From an uncultured Mediterraneibacter sp. (GTDB taxonomy: Bacteria; Bacillota; Clostridia; Lachnospirales; Lachnospiraceae), in NCBI GenBank assembly GCA_944384505.1, contig CALWTQ010000007.1, positions 1 through 64,000 on the forward strand: a stretch of DNA of 64,000 bases, in the 5' to 3' direction. Each line of letters opens with the position of its first letter. The first letter of the stretch is position 1. Below, piece after piece: positions 1-7,554 of this stretch. The notes under the pieces are model-generated. The model searched no databases. It was not told the DNA's origin and was given only the letters and a program-made list of their open reading frames with translations. Made by a program: the position numbers and the translations under genes.

Positions 1-180
1 ACCCTTCCGAAGTCATCCATCGCCATCCTTCATCCCCGCAGAATTTTTCTCGAAATGGGGCTGTTTTCTGGGCTTTTCAATTCGGAAGTTAGTGACTATA
101 TAGCTGTTGCGAGAAGCAGGCGCGGCCGGAAAGCTTTCGTAGAGGAAAGCCCTCAAGCCGCGCCAGTTGTACGTTTCAGC
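1..180. other. Intergenic stretch at window edge, no gene seen
   Basis: I see no convincing coding region here. A small hairpin is visible: GGCGCGGC at 119-126 pairs with GCCGCGCC at 157-164. It lies just outside the long palindrome that follows. The first bases may belong to the intergenic region of a gene outside the window. Confidence 0.4.
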
Positions 181-522
181 CTATTTGGGCAATGACATTC
201 CGACAGGGAACGCGCAGGAAGCGAAGCGGATGGTTTTAGAATACTTTCTGGGGAAGGGGACAGCCGGAAGATGTGACTTTGGAGGGATCCGCTGAAAATC
301 TTAGGGGCGAAGAGATGTTGTTAAGCGGCGCGCAGGGATTGTCTGAGCAGAGCGAGTTGCCCGGAGCGCCGCTTTGCCCTTAAACATCTCTTCGGCCTGT
401 TAGATTTTCCGGATTCTGGAACGGAACATCTTACGGCTGTCTGCTTTCACAGAATACGTATCGCAAAACATCCGCTCCGCTTCCGAACGTGAGTCACAGG
501 AAATGTTAGTGCGCCAAATAGC
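181..522. repeat. Long imperfect inverted repeat (about 340 bp)
   Basis: The two halves of this stretch are imperfect reverse complements along nearly their whole length. Matching blocks are 181-201 with 499-521, 259-274 with 426-441 (15 of 16 bases), GAAAATCT near 293 with AGATTTTC near 402, and a perfect 12-bp pair 308-319 with 383-394. The loop is about 323-366. The transcript would fold into one long, bulged hairpin. It sits directly downstream of the DUF4179 gene on the minus strand. No transposase is linked. It could be a MITE-like element or an intergenic hairpin repeat. It may also contribute to termination, although there is no clear U-run. Confidence 0.7.
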
Positions 523-531
523 TGTTAAACA

Positions 532-1575
532 TTATAGCTGCACTGTAAATGACTCTCCCACTTGTTCATATTCTTCTGAACCCGGCATTGCCCCGCTCTC
601 CTCTGGCATCTTGACCACATAAAGGGCGAGGGTCAGAGACGTCGCCTCATCTGAAATGTATCCGTTATCTATTGCCTCTACTTCCATCTTTCCTTCTGTT
701 CCGTTTCCATATCTCACGTAGAAGGACACCGGATTCCCGAGATTATCCTCTCCGCGCAGTTCCATATCATACGCATATCCATCATCGCTCTTTTCGTAAT
801 ATATCTTCTGCCCCAGGGCATTGGACGTATATTCTGTAAATGTAACCAACTCTCCATCCGGCAGTTCAAAGGTCTGATCCAACGGGACGGACAGAGTGTC
901 AATCGAAAGTTCCTGGCCGGACGCCGTAAATTCAAAGCTTCCCATGTCAATATCACCAAACATGGAATCTCCTTCCATCACATAGTACCGAATCTCCACA
1001 TCCAGCGTCCCGGCAGTATCCACCCCGGGAAGTTCAGCCTCCAGATCAGACACTATATTATATTCATCCGCCTGTCTGCTGCCGCCTCCTGCTCCGCCTG
1101 AAACCATCCTGCCGTTAATATACACTTCGGTATACGTATCGTAGGCCATCATATCATCCGGAGAGTCCATCGCCTCCGGCACCGTCAGCGTATCCGAGAT
1201 ATACAGGCTCTCCCTGTCAAGGATCACTTCATTTAAGGTAACGGTAAATCCGTCTTTTGTAAGAGACCTCCCCACGACTGTTCTGTAGGGATCAAGATCC
1301 TTTTCGATCCCCAACATCTGCGCCAGATCATAGGTAACGGCCTTTACCCCCGCATATACAGTCTGCCTGACCGGCGAGATTCCGCCCGCCGCAGCCACAA
1401 TGGCAAACAGCGCTGCCGCAGCCGCATATTTTCTCCATTTCGCGCCGGTTTTCCCGCGCCTTGTTTCAAATGCTTTCTTCCACCTTTTCACATCTCCCAT
1501 TTCTACTTCTGAAGAGGTATAGGAATCCGGCTGATTATCCATATCATTCAAGTAATCATAAACTGAACTTTTCAT
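532..1575 (-). CDS. DUF4179 domain protein, probable anti-sigma partner
   Basis: This 347-aa protein has a basic, cytoplasmic N-terminal stretch (about residues 1-48). One hydrophobic alanine-rich membrane segment follows at about 50-67, then a long extracellular part that matches the DUF4179 type (VRQTVYAGVKAVTYDL just after the membrane). Its start codon overlaps the stop of the upstream ECF sigma gene by four bases, so the two are translationally coupled. DUF4179 proteins are regularly found next to ECF sigma factors and are thought to hold the sigma factor at the membrane. That role is inferred here from context. The signal sensed is unknown. Confidence 0.8.
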   Translation of the reverse strand: MKSSVYDYLNDMDNQPDSYTSSEVEMGDVKRWKKAFETRRGKTGAKWRKYAAAAALFAIVAAAGGISPVRQTVYAGVKAVTYDLAQMLGIEKDLDPYRTVVGRSLTKDGFTVTLNEVILDRESLYISDTLTVPEAMDSPDDMMAYDTYTEVYINGRMVSGGAGGGSRQADEYNIVSDLEAELPGVDTAGTLDVEIRYYVMEGDSMFGDIDMGSFEFTASGQELSIDTLSVPLDQTFELPDGELVTFTEYTSNALGQKIYYEKSDDGYAYDMELRGEDNLGNPVSFYVRYGNGTEGKMEVEAIDNGYISDEATSLTLALYVVKMPEESGAMPGSEEYEQVGESFTVQL

Positions 1576-2135
1576 CTCACGATCTCCTTTCTGCTCTGAA
1601 AATGTCTCCGGATTTTCTTCTTTCCCCGGGACAGATGATTATAGATCACAGGTTTTGACATGCCGGTATCCCGGCTGATTTTGTCCAGATCTTCTTCCTC
1701 GATATAACGCTTCATAAACAACTCTCTGTCAGAGGCAGACAGGCACGACAGCAGTTCTGCCATATCAGCTGATATATCCTCTTCCAGGTCAGAGAGCGCC
1801 TTGTCCGGAGCGCCCGTCTGATTCGCAAGTGCGTCATCCCACCCGACTTCCAAAAGCTGTCTCGCGTATCTGCGCTTACAGTCCAGCGCTTTCAGCCGCG
1901 CCACCCCGGCAATCCAGTTGGCAAATGAATTTTTGTCAGAGCGATAAGACTCCACATGCTCCCACACCGCAAAAAATACATCATTTATGCACTCATCCTC
2001 AAAGCCCTCCAGCTGCCCTAAGTGTCTGCGCACGACCGCTTTTACAAGACCTCCGTAACGGATCATGCAGTATTCCAGCGCTTTCTCATTTTTTCGGATA
2101 ATTTGTTCTGTAAAATTCTGTTCTGTTATTTTCAT
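1572..2135 (-). CDS. ECF-type RNA polymerase sigma factor
   Basis: This 187-aa protein is the size of an ECF sigma factor. Residues about 25-95 look like sigma region 2 (FEDECINDVFFAVWEHVESY, then a WIAGVARLKALD recognition stretch). Residues about 125-180 look like region 4 with a helix-turn-helix (ELFMKRYIEEEDLDKISRDT, then VIYNHLSRGKKKIRR). The linker between them is acidic. It overlaps the membrane DUF4179 gene by ATGA, forming a two-gene sigma/regulator operon. Such pairs usually autoregulate in response to envelope stress, but the stimulus cannot be read from the sequence. Confidence 0.88.
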   Translation of the reverse strand: MKITEQNFTEQIIRKNEKALEYCMIRYGGLVKAVVRRHLGQLEGFEDECINDVFFAVWEHVESYRSDKNSFANWIAGVARLKALDCKRRYARQLLEVGWDDALANQTGAPDKALSDLEEDISADMAELLSCLSASDRELFMKRYIEEEDLDKISRDTGMSKPVIYNHLSRGKKKIRRHFQSRKEIVR

Positions 2136-2253
2136 CAGGAACTCCTTCTCAATATGTTTCCAGGCCTGTCTGCAGCAATCATAAATTCTTTTGCTGCTCT
2201 ACTATATATTCGCTGATGTGATATGGATTTCTATCCTTTTTCTTAATTATTTT

Positions 2254-2290
2254 CCATAAAAGAAAGAATCCTGAAAAAATCAGGATTCTC
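2254..2290 (-). terminator. Rho-independent terminator of pit-DUF47 operon
   Basis: Perfect 9-bp stem (2266-2274 with 2280-2288) and an A5 loop. On the minus strand it is followed by a T-rich tail (complement of 2254-2265). It lies downstream of the DUF47 gene. Confidence 0.8.
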
Positions 2291-2342
2291 AATACTCAGA
2301 CAGCGTCCCTTCTTGACAAAGCACTCCGGCACATGGTGGACC

Positions 2343-2420
2343 ATTACAAGTAAAAGCACGCCTGCACGGTCCGGGCTGTTACGAATAAAAGCATACCTGC
2401 ACGGTCTGAACTATTACGAG
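2343..2420 (-). repeat. Short tandem duplication of the DUF47 gene 3' end
   Basis: Two units of about 35-36 bp (2343-2378 and 2379-2413) share the core AAAGCA-GCCTGCACGGTC. A third partial unit (TTACGAG) runs into the stop codon of the DUF47 gene. It looks like slippage duplication of the bases just after the stop codon. No function is evident. Confidence 0.6.
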
Positions 2421-3037
2421 TTTTTCATAATCACGCTGCCCACTGTATCCGCAACATGCTCGCATGCGTCAGCGCATTTCTCAAGATAATCATAGATCTC
2501 CCGCCAGGTGATAATCGCAAGCGCGTCTTTCTCTTCTTCATGAAGCTTCCTCATACTGGCAATATATAACGTATCCGCCTCTTCCTCAAGTGAGTTGATT
2601 GCGATAATCTTCTCATCCAGTTTTGCCGGGTGCTTGAAATTCTCGAACTCTTTCAGAAGATTCTGTACTTCAGCGCAGCACTTGCCCACGATTTCCGCAA
2701 GCCGTACAGCCTCGGGCCGTATGGACTGCACATTGTTAATATAGATCCGGATCATAACGTCCTCGATCTTGTCCACCAGCTCGTCGATATGGTGGCTGAG
2801 TTCTGCGATATCCTCCCTCTCAAGCGGGGTGATGAAAGCCCGGATCAGCCTTCCGTTAAGCTCATGTCTCCTATCGTCCGCCATACGCTCAATCTCATGC
2901 ATCTCGTCCATCCTGCGGCCGATCTCTTCCGGCTTGAAATCTGACAATGTACGATTCAAAAGTTCCGAAGCTCTGCACGCGCATTCCGCGCATGAGACAA
3001 AATTATCAAAATAAAATGCATCCTGTTTCTTAGACAT
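2414..3037 (-). CDS. DUF47 family PhoU-like protein
   Basis: This 207-aa all-helical, charged protein has the length and pattern of DUF47/PhoU-like proteins (FDNFVSCAECACRASELLNR, then EDIAELSHHIDELVDKIEDV, and ending EKCADACEHVADTVGSVIMK). These proteins are commonly encoded beside PiT phosphate transporters and are thought to regulate or assist transport. Here the pit gene lies 46 bases upstream on the same strand, and a terminator follows, so the two form an operon. Binding of metal or phosphate cannot be shown from sequence. Confidence 0.88.
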   Translation of the reverse strand: MSKKQDAFYFDNFVSCAECACRASELLNRTLSDFKPEEIGRRMDEMHEIERMADDRRHELNGRLIRAFITPLEREDIAELSHHIDELVDKIEDVMIRIYINNVQSIRPEAVRLAEIVGKCCAEVQNLLKEFENFKHPAKLDEKIIAINSLEEEADTLYIASMRKLHEEEKDALAIITWREIYDYLEKCADACEHVADTVGSVIMKNS

Positions 3038-3083
3038 TTTTCTTCCTCCGTTTTCTTAACCGAAATGTACATAATTATTTTCA

Positions 3084-4139
3084 TTAACCGAAAATGTACA
3101 TGAATACCTTCGCCATAACAAAGCTGATCAGGCCGCAGCCCGGGAATGTAAAAATCCAGGTCAGCATCATATCCTTGACCACGCCGAAATTGATGGCGGA
3201 AAGCCGCTTCACCGCGCCTACGCCCATGATTGCGCTTGTCTTCGTGTGAGTCGTAGATACCGGGATTCCAAATACACTGGAGAGCAGAAGGCAGACAGCT
3301 CCGGCCAGATCCGCCGAGAATCCCTGGTAGCGTTCCAGTTTCACCATATCCATTCCCACTGACTTGATGATCTTCTCACCGCCCACGCTGGTCCCCAGCG
3401 CCATCACAATACTGCACAGCAGCATCAGCCACACCGGAATCTCCATCCCGGCAACTGAATTCTGGCCGTTTGAGAAGGCCACTCCCAGAAACAGGACGCC
3501 GATAAACTTCTGTCCATCCTGGGCACCATGCATAAAGCTCATGGCTGCGGCTCCGACAATCTGTGCGTATCGAAATCCTTCATTGGCCTTTCTCCGGTCA
3601 GCATTCTGAAACAGAATCGTAACAATTTTACAGAGCACCCAGCCTATAAAAAATCCGAGCGCCAGGCTCAGTACCAGGCCGTACAGCACCTTCACCCATT
3701 CGCTTCCGTTAATTCCGCCTACGCCGTGCTGGAGAGCGATCGCCGCCCCCGACAAGCCTGCGATCAGGCTGTGACTCTCACTGGTGGGAATCCCGAAAAA
3801 GGACGCCGCCACACTATATACAACAATCGATAACAGCGCTGCGCAGAGCGCGATCAGCGCCGCATGCGTATTCTCGCCGAAGTCAACCATATTGCTGATC
3901 GTAGAGGCAACTGAGCTATTAATTTTCGTCATTATGAAAACGCCCAGGAAATTAAAAATCGCACTCATAATGATCGCCTTACGCGGGCTCAGACACCGCG
4001 TTGTCACACATGTGGCAATCGCGTTCGGCGCATCCGTCCATCCGTTTACAAAGATCACTCCCAGGGTGAACAGAACCGTAACAAGCAGGACAGGACTCTC
4101 TAACATTCCCGCCCAGAAATACATAAACGATACTTCCAT
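3084..4139 (-). CDS. Inorganic phosphate transporter, PiT family
   Basis: This 351-aa polytopic membrane protein carries the two PiT signature repeats. The N-terminal one is GWTDAPNAIATCVTTR (the family's usual GANDVANA region), and the C-terminal one is GIPVSTTHTKTSAIMGVG. A third related piece, GIPTSESHSLIAGLSGAA, lies in the middle. PiT proteins bring in phosphate with protons or sodium, often as metal-phosphate. The gene is first in an operon with a DUF47 protein, which is the usual partner. The start used gives a short leader before the first membrane segment; an internal Met at residue 6 is an alternative. Confidence 0.92.
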   Translation of the reverse strand: MEVSFMYFWAGMLESPVLLVTVLFTLGVIFVNGWTDAPNAIATCVTTRCLSPRKAIIMSAIFNFLGVFIMTKINSSVASTISNMVDFGENTHAALIALCAALLSIVVYSVAASFFGIPTSESHSLIAGLSGAAIALQHGVGGINGSEWVKVLYGLVLSLALGFFIGWVLCKIVTILFQNADRRKANEGFRYAQIVGAAAMSFMHGAQDGQKFIGVLFLGVAFSNGQNSVAGMEIPVWLMLLCSIVMALGTSVGGEKIIKSVGMDMVKLERYQGFSADLAGAVCLLLSSVFGIPVSTTHTKTSAIMGVGAVKRLSAINFGVVKDMMLTWIFTFPGCGLISFVMAKVFMYIFG

Positions 4140-4234
4140 ATAATTTCCTCTATTCTTCTAGTTTATATCCATTCATAATCCCCTCCCCTTTCGGAAGAGG
4201 GCAGTTCAGTATTCACCATTCGCAGAATTTAGTA

Positions 4235-4654
4235 TCATTTTTTCCCGTCTTTTCCTCTTTGCGCTGTCAGCATACTGAAAAACTGAGATACACAGGGCGA
4301 AAAAGACCTGTATTTCAAAATCGCGGCTCCTAAACACGTGCACGCCGGCGGTACCGCCGAACCGGCCAGAACAGCCGGAAGCCTCTGAAAATATTTAAAT
4401 TGGATATACTGCCGGGCAGAAACCATGTCTGAACGCCCGGCCAGCACAGGAATACTGTGCTTCGCTGTGATTAGATTTAGATATTCCACCGTGTCCTCTT
4501 CGGTACCATCTTCCGTTGTACCGAGGAACACATCAGCCTGCATATCCTGCTCCGCCAAATCCTGATTCCATTCAGCCCCTCCACTGAACACAAAGGCCAG
4601 GCCTGCTGTCAGAGCCAGAATCACAGAACAAATCTTTTTCAATCTATGTTTCAT
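4235..4654 (-). CDS. Small secreted protein of unknown function
   Basis: This 139-aa ORF begins with a plausible signal peptide (basic MKHRLKK, hydrophobic residues 10-24). An acidic segment follows (about 30-60), then a cysteine-containing basic tail with no family I recognise. The second half has a different composition from the first, so the true product may end earlier or have suffered a frameshift. It stands alone between the pit operon and a DUF2007 gene. Whether it is expressed is uncertain. Confidence 0.4.
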   Translation of the reverse strand: MKHRLKKICSVILALTAGLAFVFSGGAEWNQDLAEQDMQADVFLGTTEDGTEEDTVEYLNLITAKHSIPVLAGRSDMVSARQYIQFKYFQRLPAVLAGSAVPPACTCLGAAILKYRSFSPCVSQFFSMLTAQRGKDGKK

Positions 4655-4780
4655 CTGATTATTCTCTTTACAGGTTACTTGTAGCCTTGTCTATTCTATA
4701 GGATAATGGGGAAAATTGAAAGAGTTTTTTTACATTCTTTTAACGTTATTTTAACATTTTCATTTTTGACTCTAAAGAAA

Positions 4781-5161
4781 TCATCCGAACAGAATATTTA
4801 CAAGAGACGGAACCACCGCCCCGAGCACCATCAGTACAGCCGCGATCAGTGAGATGATCCTCACAACATGAATCCTTTTATCCGACGCCCGGACAGGGAG
4901 GTCCGCATCTGCCGCGTCCGCCTTTCCCTCATGAGGCATTGTCAGAGCCGTGATAATTTCTTTTGCCCTGTCCGCATCCTTTTCATTTACATAAATATCA
5001 TTTCCGAATATTGATGATCCCATGTAAATATTCATGTAATCTCCGCTGCCCTTGGACTCGGAATAAGCCGGAATACCGCGGTCATTCAGCGTCTCCGTGA
5101 TCATGTCCGCATTCACACGCTCTGCACATGAATAAATTTTTACGGGTTTCATTCCTTCCAT
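4781..5161 (-). CDS. DUF2007 domain protein with C-terminal membrane helix
   Basis: This 126-aa protein has an N-terminal DUF2007-like domain, the small alpha/beta fold called a putative signal-transducing domain: VKIYSCAERVNADMITETLN, then GIPAYSES, and GNDIYVNEKDADRAKEII. A single membrane helix lies at about 100-122. DUF2007 proteins are widespread and poorly characterised. A ribosome site GAAAGGAG lies seven bases before the ATG used. A second in-frame Met at residue 4 is possible. It is the last ordinary gene before the AT-rich region that follows. Confidence 0.75.
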   Translation of the reverse strand: MEGMKPVKIYSCAERVNADMITETLNDRGIPAYSESKGSGDYMNIYMGSSIFGNDIYVNEKDADRAKEIITALTMPHEGKADAADADLPVRASDKRIHVVRIISLIAAVLMVLGAVVPSLVNILFG

Positions 5162-5275
5162 ATTTGTCTCCTTTCTGCAAACTGTGGCAGTGTACTGGCA
5201 TGTTCATTTTCAAATTTTTAACATGATTTCAACATTGTTGTTTACCGGAAAGACAGTCCTTCCCGCTTTGCTCTA

Positions 5276-6013
5276 TTAAGAGTCTTTATTTTTTAAGAAA
5301 ATGTTAAAATAATTCAACAAAATCATATTAAACCCTGAGTAAAACTGATATGAGTACTCTTCTGGAATGCAATTATTGAAATAGATCGCAATATCGGCTT
5401 TTTGCGCTAATTTACAGGTTTTCGACTGGGTTATTGATATAAATTTAGCATTGCAGATCATTAGCTGATCCATCAATTTACATAGTTCATTTGAGCTTCC
5501 GCTATGACTGAAAACAAAAATCAGATTATCTTTTTTAATATGTTTTATTATACTTTCATTTGTTGTAGTTTCTTGAGTACCAAAGAGATTGGAAGTCACT
5601 CCATATTTTATCAATATTTCCTGTAAAATCTCCGCAAGTTTTTTCTGATGGAAACCTGTATAGCAAATAAATATTTTATTAGCTTGCTCGATGAGTGAAA
5701 AAATGCTATTAAATTTTATTACATTTTCATCGATATATATTTGCAGAAATTCAGCCAGACTCGCAGAGACAATATCTATATCAAAATGGTTATCATTATT
5801 CATGACGGAGATTTTTAATTCATTGAATCCGCGAAACCCCAATTTCTTGGCCAGCCTGGACAAAGTTGCTTTCGAAGTATAGGCCTGGACAGCAGTTTCT
5901 TCACAAGTCATATTTTCTATCAGTTTTGCATGGTCAAGCAAAAATCTGCACAGCTGCTTATCTGTCTGGCTGAGACTTTGATAATTACTCGACACAATAT
6001 CACTAAATTTCAT
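5276..6013 (-). CDS. RpiR/MurR family transcriptional regulator
   Basis: This 245-aa protein has an N-terminal RpiR helix-turn-helix (CEETAVQAYTSKATLSRLAK, residues about 39-58, then KLGFRGFNELK). A C-terminal SIS sugar-phosphate-binding domain follows at about 105-235 (IFICYTGFHQKKLAEIL, then FVFSHSGSSNELCKLMDQ). It is somewhat shorter than the usual 280-residue members. It is divergent from the PTS-sulfatase operon, and a palindrome AAAAAGCGCTTTTT lies between them, so it probably controls that operon in response to the imported sugar phosphate. A GAAAGG ribosome site supports the start. Confidence 0.88.
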   Translation of the reverse strand: MKFSDIVSSNYQSLSQTDKQLCRFLLDHAKLIENMTCEETAVQAYTSKATLSRLAKKLGFRGFNELKISVMNNDNHFDIDIVSASLAEFLQIYIDENVIKFNSIFSLIEQANKIFICYTGFHQKKLAEILQEILIKYGVTSNLFGTQETTTNESIIKHIKKDNLIFVFSHSGSSNELCKLMDQLMICNAKFISITQSKTCKLAQKADIAIYFNNCIPEEYSYQFYSGFNMILLNYFNIFLKNKDS

Positions 6014-6102
6014 TTAATTTCCTTTCAAAAGCATGAAACGCATCTCACATTAAGCCAAATCCATTTATTTTTTAATTTTGTTGTTTATAATTATATCACA
6101 AT

Positions 6103-6116
6103 AAAAAGCGCTTTTT
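6103..6116. promoter_or_regulatory. Putative operator palindrome (RpiR/PTS intergenic)
   Basis: Perfect 14-bp palindrome AAAAAGCGCTTTTT in the 138-bp divergent region. A minus-strand TATAAT at 6090-6095 lies about 7 bp away, so binding here could shut off the regulator's promoter and control the PTS operon. Assignment to the RpiR protein is inference. Confidence 0.5.
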
Positions 6117-6151
6117 AATATTGAATACTTATAATAATTGGAGAATGAACT

Positions 6152-6565
6152 ATGGATGTTGATGTAAAAAAAATAATTGAATGCGTCGGTGGAAAAAGCA
6201 ATATCGTCAGTCATACTCACTGCATGACCCGGTTAAGATTTATTTTAGCAGATAAATCTTTAGTCCAGGATGACGATGTAAAAAAGATAAAAGGAGTTAT
6301 TAATTCGTTATATGCAGGAGATCAGTATCAGATTGTGATCGGCCCCAATGCCCAGGAAGTTTATAACAATTTAGTCAAAGAACTGCAAAATGATACTGCC
6401 GCATCAGATTTAATGCAGCAGGAAAATAATGTAAAAGAAAACAGCCTTTTCGACTTTGCTGGATATCATTTCATCTGTTTTCACGCCAACTTTAGGGCTT
6501 TTGGCCGCTTCTGGAATTTTGAAAGGCCTTGCTTCATTACTAATGGTTACAGGCGTATTGGATAA
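6152..6565 (+). CDS. PTS EIIB domain, 5' part of frameshifted EIIBC
   Basis: Residues 1-90 form a glucose-superfamily EIIB domain. The phosphorylated cysteine is Cys24 in HCMTRLRF, and the GDQYQIVIGPNAQEVYN ending is typical. After about residue 101 the frame leaves the EIIBC sequence and produces a nonsense tail (FAGYHFICFHANFRAF). The EIIC domain continues in the +1 frame from about 6456. Removing one T from the TTT at 6455-6457 would join them as a normal EIIBC of about 467 residues. A ribosome site GGAG precedes the ATG. It is either a broken gene, a sequencing error, or a split transporter. No EIIA domain is present at this locus. Confidence 0.75.
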   Translation: MDVDVKKIIECVGGKSNIVSHTHCMTRLRFILADKSLVQDDDVKKIKGVINSLYAGDQYQIVIGPNAQEVYNNLVKELQNDTAASDLMQQENNVKENSLFDFAGYHFICFHANFRAFGRFWNFERPCFITNGYRRIG

Positions 6566-7553
6566 CAGTAATGGTATTTATATTCTGCTGCAGGGGATCG
6601 GTAATACTTTCTTTTACTTTTTTCCGGTAGTATTAGGATACACTACTGCCAAAAAAACCGGTATCAATCCACTGATGGGTATTATTATCGGATGCTGCCT
6701 TGTTAATCCTGCCTTTTTGAATATCATCAACGGCGATAATGTTTTATATACGATATTCAGCGAAACAATTTTCGAAACTGATGTCTTCATGACTGTTTTT
6801 GGAATCCCTGTATTATTGATGGATTATTCTCAGACGGTAATCCCCGTTATCGCCGCTGTATTTCTGGCCAGCTATCTGGAAAAGAAGTTCAGGAAAATTG
6901 TGCCCGAAGTTCTCAGATCTTTCGGCGTACCGCTGTTAACACTGCTTGTCACCATGGTTTTAACTTTTATCGTAGTCGGACCAATTATGACCTGGGTGAG
7001 CTATGCGATCGGCTATCTTGTAAAAGGCGTATACGATTTATCACCGATTTTATGCGGACTGGTATTAGGCGGAACCTGGCAGATCTTAGTAATGTTTGGT
7101 GTGCACTGGAGTTTAACCCCTATCGGATACAATAATTTTTCACTGTTCGGCTATGATCCGATTATGTGTCTGATGTACGGAACTCCGTTTGCTACCGCCG
7201 GTTCGGTTCTCGGCGTCATGTACAGAGAGAGGCATGAGGGAAATCAGTCCTTATCTTTGTCCACTGCGTTAACCTGTTTTGTAGGAATCACCGAACCCGC
7301 ATTATATGGCGTTACAATCCCCAGAAAACGTCCGTTTATAGCAGGCCTAATCGGCGGCGGAATAGGCGGGGCAATTATGGGATTCTTTGGTTCCAGAATT
7401 TATACCCCTCTGGCAGGAGGAATATTCGCACTTCCAAATTTTATAGCCCCGGAAGGGATCACAATCGGATTTATCGGAGCTGTAATCGCTATTACTGCCG
7501 CATTCGCATCCAGCTTCTTAATTACAGTATTAACCTATAAGAAAGAGATGTAA
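6456..7553 (+). CDS. PTS EIIC domain, 3' part of frameshifted EIIBC
   Basis: This 365-aa polytopic membrane protein matches the EIIC domain of the glucose/sucrose/N-acetylmuramate class. It starts LDIISSVFTPTLGLLAASGI and carries the conserved substrate-site motif GITEPALYGV. The only start in frame is a TTG at 6456, with no ribosome site before it, which argues that it is normally fused to the EIIB domain encoded just upstream. It ends one base before the sulfatase start, so the sulfatase is probably translationally coupled. EIIBC proteins without EIIA, with an RpiR/MurR regulator, are typical of amino-sugar or muramic acid uptake. The actual sugar is unknown. Confidence 0.82.
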   Translation: MLDIISSVFTPTLGLLAASGILKGLASLLMVTGVLDNSNGIYILLQGIGNTFFYFFPVVLGYTTAKKTGINPLMGIIIGCCLVNPAFLNIINGDNVLYTIFSETIFETDVFMTVFGIPVLLMDYSQTVIPVIAAVFLASYLEKKFRKIVPEVLRSFGVPLLTLLVTMVLTFIVVGPIMTWVSYAIGYLVKGVYDLSPILCGLVLGGTWQILVMFGVHWSLTPIGYNNFSLFGYDPIMCLMYGTPFATAGSVLGVMYRERHEGNQSLSLSTALTCFVGITEPALYGVTIPRKRPFIAGLIGGGIGGAIMGFFGSRIYTPLAGGIFALPNFIAPEGITIGFIGAVIAITAAFASSFLITVLTYKKEM

Positions 7554-7554
7554 C

